DNA of 64,000 nucleotides. Origin: Botrimarina mediterranea. GTDB lineage: Bacteria > Planctomycetota > Planctomycetia > Pirellulales > Lacipirellulaceae. Numbering within the stretch: the stretch's first letter is position 1; each line of letters begins with the position of its first letter. A model generated the notes under the pieces. The model ran no database searches, was not told where the DNA came from, and worked only from the letters and a program-made list of their open reading frames with translations. Position numbers and translations under genes: made by a program. Shown here piece by piece: positions 61,978 to 64,000 of this stretch. The stretch covers positions 248,001-312,000 of the forward strand of contig NZ_CP036349.1 of the NCBI RefSeq assembly GCF_007753265.1, given 5' to 3'.

Positions 61978-62343
61978 GTGGCTAAGAAGAAGGCCTCCGG
62001 GCCCAACAAGAGTGAAGCGATCCGGGAGTATCTGAAGTCGCATCCGGACGCCGGCCCGACCGAAGTCGCCACCGAGCTGAAGAAGAAGGGCATCGACGTC
62101 GCCCTGGCGCTGGTGAGCAATGTCAAGGCCGCGATGCTCGGCCGCAAGAAGAAGAAAAAGAAGAAGAAGGGCGCGAAGCCCGGCCCGAAGACCGGTCGCG
62201 TCGGCCGTCCCGCCGGTCGTCCCGCCGGCCCCACCGACAAGGTGAGCCTGTCGCACCTGATCGAGGCCCAAGATTTCGCCGCGAAGGTCGGCGGCGTCGA
62301 GCAGGCCCAAGCGCTGCTCAAGGCGCTCGGCAAGCTCAGCTGA
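61978..62343 (+). CDS. Small basic helix-turn-helix protein with poly-lysine and GRP motifs
   Basis: Protein of 121 residues. Residues 8-50 (GPNKSEAIREYLKSHPDAGPTEVATELKKKGIDVALALVSNVKA) form a helix-turn-helix-like unit. A run of eight lysines (about 57-64) and a GRVGRPAGRPAG stretch resembling AT-hooks follow, then a C-terminal helix (HLIEAQDFAAKVGGVEQAQALLKAL). This points to a nucleoid or regulatory DNA-binding protein. It starts at GTG 61978. A strong terminator follows 55 bp after the stop. Confidence 0.8.
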   Translation: MAKKKASGPNKSEAIREYLKSHPDAGPTEVATELKKKGIDVALALVSNVKAAMLGRKKKKKKKKGAKPGPKTGRVGRPAGRPAGPTDKVSLSHLIEAQDFAAKVGGVEQAQALLKALGKLS

Positions 62344-62398
62344 GGCGGAAGCTGTTAGCGGTTAGTCGTTAGCAGTTAGCGAATGAGACAAACGAAAG

Positions 62399-62432
62399 AG
62401 AGGCCGCGACCCTTGGGTCGCGGCCTCTTTTT
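62399..62432. terminator. Bidirectional intrinsic terminator
   Basis: A 14-bp perfect stem AGAGGCCGCGACCC / GGGTCGCGGCCTCT with TTTTT on the right and A-rich sequence on the left. It separates the convergent genes at 61978 and 62463. Confidence 0.92.
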
Positions 62433-62462
62433 GTTGGACGCCGCGGCGTTTCTCGGAGGGAG

Positions 62463-62879
62463 TCAGAAGAACGCGATCGAGGTCGGGTACTTCCAGAGCT
62501 GGCCGTTGCTTGCCTTCACCGCGCCGATGATCGGAAAGATCACGCTGATCGCGCCGAGGAAAATGACCAGGGGGATGCCGATAAACACCAAGCAGAGCGC
62601 GAGGGCGATCGCCCACCAGATAACCGAGGTGATGATCCAGTTCACCACAACGCGGCCGTGGGCGTCGATCTCGGGGGACTCGTCCTTCATCGTCAGCCAG
62701 ATCACCAGCGGAGCGATGAAACCGGCGAGCGGAACGACGTAGCCGGCGAAGAGCGACAGATGCAGCAAGATCGGCCACGTCATGTCCGCGGCGGGGCCCA
62801 CCGGCTGCGAGTGATGGGGGGAGGCGGGAGGCTCGGCCGGTTCGGCGCCGAAATTAGCGTAGGGGTTCTTTTGTTCCAC
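62463..62879 (-). CDS. DUF4870 membrane protein
   Basis: Protein of 138 residues. The N-terminus is polar and Pro-rich (about 1-32), followed by three to four membrane segments (about 36-60, 75-95, 95-118). The family pattern is LHLSLFAGYVVPLAGFIAPLVIWLTMKDESPEIDAHGRVVVNWIITSVIWW, characteristic of DUF4870 proteins of unknown function. I take the GTG at 62879 as the start because GGAGG lies about ten bases upstream; the open frame continues further. Confidence 0.85.
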   Translation of the reverse strand: MEQKNPYANFGAEPAEPPASPHHSQPVGPAADMTWPILLHLSLFAGYVVPLAGFIAPLVIWLTMKDESPEIDAHGRVVVNWIITSVIWWAIALALCLVFIGIPLVIFLGAISVIFPIIGAVKASNGQLWKYPTSIAFF

Positions 62880-62947
62880 AGCGCAGCGACCTCCGAGGTT
62901 GGAAAAGGCGGTCAGCAGGGAGCTTTCAGCGGTCAACTGTTAGCTAG

Positions 62948-62998
62948 ATATAAGGCAAGAGCCGCCGCCGTACCACGGCAGCGGCTCTCGTCCCTTAT
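62948..62998. repeat. Palindrome near the gltD 3' end
   Basis: ATAAGG...GAGCCGCCGCC with ...GCAGCGGCTC...CCTTAT forms an imperfect hairpin. Related GTTAGCGGTTAG- and GCTGATCGCTGA-type words flank it at 62352-62378 and 63000-63028. Confidence 0.6.
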
Positions 62999-63033
62999 TA
63001 GCTGATCGCTGAAAGCCGATCGCTGACCGCTAC

Positions 63034-64000
63034 TTACACCACTTGCTGCGGCAGATTCACACCCGGCGCGGGCAGCGACGTGTAGCCCATCAGGTACTCG
63101 TCGATCGCGCGGGCGGCGCCGCGGCCCTCGTTGATCGCCCACACCACCAGCGACTGACCGCGGCGGCAGTCGCCCGCGGCGAAGACGCCGGGGACGCTAG
63201 TGGCGAACTTGCCGTGCTCGGCCTTGATGGTCTTCCAGCCGCCGCGCGGGGCCTGGGTCTCGAGGTTGAGGCCCTCGGCCAGCGACAGCTCGGGGCCGAC
63301 GAAGCCCGTCGCCAGCAGCACCAGCTCGCACGGCCAGACCTTCTCGCTCCCCTCGACCTCGCTGAACGGCGCGCCGCCGACGATCGGCTTCGACCAATCG
63401 ACCGTCACCGTCCGTACGCCGGTGAGCTTGCCGTCCTTGCCGACGTACTCCTTGGTGAGCACCGAGTACTTGCGCGGGTCCTCGCCTTCTTTGGCGATCA
63501 TCTCGGCGTGCGAGTAGTCGATCCGGTAGACCATCGGCCACTGCGGCCAGGGGTTGTTGGCGCGACGCTCCTCGGGCGGCTTGGGGACGACCTCGAAGTT
63601 GGCGATGCTCTTTGCGCCGTGGCGGAGCGAGGTGCCGATGCAGTCCGCGCCCGTGTCGCCGCCGCCGATGACGATGACGTTGAGCCCTTCGGCCGACAGG
63701 TAGGCTTTGTCGCCGAGTTTCGAGTCGAGCAGGCTCTTGGTGTTGCGCGTCAGGAAGTCCATCGCGAAGTGGATGCCTTCCAGGTCGCGACCCGGGCAAT
63801 TGCCGGTGGGGTCGAACGGCTTGGCGGCGCCGGTCGATAGGAGCACCGCGTCGAACTCGTCGACCAGATGCTGCGGATCGACGAACTTCACCGGCACCTT
63901 GCGCTCCTGCATGATGGCCGTCATGTGGCCGGGAGCGAACTCTTCCTCCTTGCCGACGTGGACGCCGGTGACGAACTTGACGCCCTCTTCCCGCAGCTGG
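63034..64000 (-). CDS. gltD: Glutamate synthase small subunit (5' end outside window)
   Basis: NADPH-binding subunit of glutamate synthase, passing electrons to the large subunit in ammonium assimilation. The 321 codons in the window lack the N-terminal cysteine-rich Fe-S domain and the FAD-binding start. Visible are the second dinucleotide motif VIVIGGGDTGADCIGTSLRHGAK, PWPQWPMVYRIDYSHAE, ELVLLATGFVGPE and the FAD motif VFAAGDCRRGQSLVVWAINEGRGAARAIDEYLMG. The frame stays open to the window edge (first full codon at 63999). gltB would be expected nearby, outside the window. Confidence 0.95.
   Translation of the reverse strand, partial: QLREEGVKFVTGVHVGKEEEFAPGHMTAIMQERKVPVKFVDPQHLVDEFDAVLLSTGAAKPFDPTGNCPGRDLEGIHFAMDFLTRNTKSLLDSKLGDKAYLSAEGLNVIVIGGGDTGADCIGTSLRHGAKSIANFEVVPKPPEERRANNPWPQWPMVYRIDYSHAEMIAKEGEDPRKYSVLTKEYVGKDGKLTGVRTVTVDWSKPIVGGAPFSEVEGSEKVWPCELVLLATGFVGPELSLAEGLNLETQAPRGGWKTIKAEHGKFATSVPGVFAAGDCRRGQSLVVWAINEGRGAARAIDEYLMGYTSLPAPGVNLPQQVV

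Overview
The window is G+C-rich (mostly in the mid 60s percent by eye) and looks like chromosomal DNA of a planctomycete, most likely order Pirellulales and perhaps Lacipirellulaceae. Evidence for this is a DUF1549/DUF1553 protein followed by a Tat-exported DUF1501 protein, a DUF1080 protein, a YyaL/DUF255 protein, many secreted proteins of unknown function, lysine-rich histone-like proteins, and many different dispersed imperfect palindromes. I saw no rRNA, tRNA, CRISPR array or prophage.

Layout: 1-9100 holds sppA (cut by the window start), a secreted double-repeat protein, rdgB, a PAD-like deiminase, an M48 protease, a cytosolic-type histidine kinase, tadA and a VanZ-like gene. 9281-12219 is a coupled pair, a membrane-anchored thioredoxin-like protein and a PAS histidine kinase. 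12223-16631 is an accessory patch: an orphan SUFU-domain gene between two 109-bp repeats, lepA, a RAYT transposase between two REP-like palindromes, and a duplicated dnaE 3' end bracketing a low-G+C membrane-protein gene. 16632-26821 carries dnaE, an alpha/beta-hydrolase-like protein, a broken Phd-like antitoxin, an FHA protein, purH and a C-terminal processing protease. 27443-35744 has a lysine-rich protein, a TPR protein and succinate dehydrogenase, with sdhB separated from sdhCA by 1.7 kb of repeats and small genes. 36391-45441 has a candidate sigma-54-driven small RNA, the DUF1549/1553-DUF1501 pair, two DUF2007 paralogues, a protein with a repeated short motif and a DUF1080 protein. 45486-53039 has prfB with its programmed frameshift, mnmA, a NagD-like phosphatase, YyaL and a 2-hydroxyacid dehydrogenase. 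54946-60782 is a minus-strand cluster: ABC ATPase, MacB/FtsX-type permease, a CPFC-containing secreted protein and two DUF3299-like proteins. The window closes with a second candidate sigma-54 small RNA, a helix-turn-helix protein with a K8 run, a DUF4870 protein and the 3' part of gltD.

The most distinctive feature is that I count at least fifteen unrelated families of 50-220 bp imperfect palindromes. Several pairs bracket a single small, A+T-richer gene (SUFU gene; membrane genes at 16278, 33467 and 48023). One palindrome lies inside a lipoprotein signal-peptide coding region, in frame. Only one family (at 15343 and 15903) has an obvious transposase beside it. Repeated capture of small orphan genes between short palindromes is my main candidate for something undescribed. 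It is an inference from arrangement, not a demonstrated mechanism.
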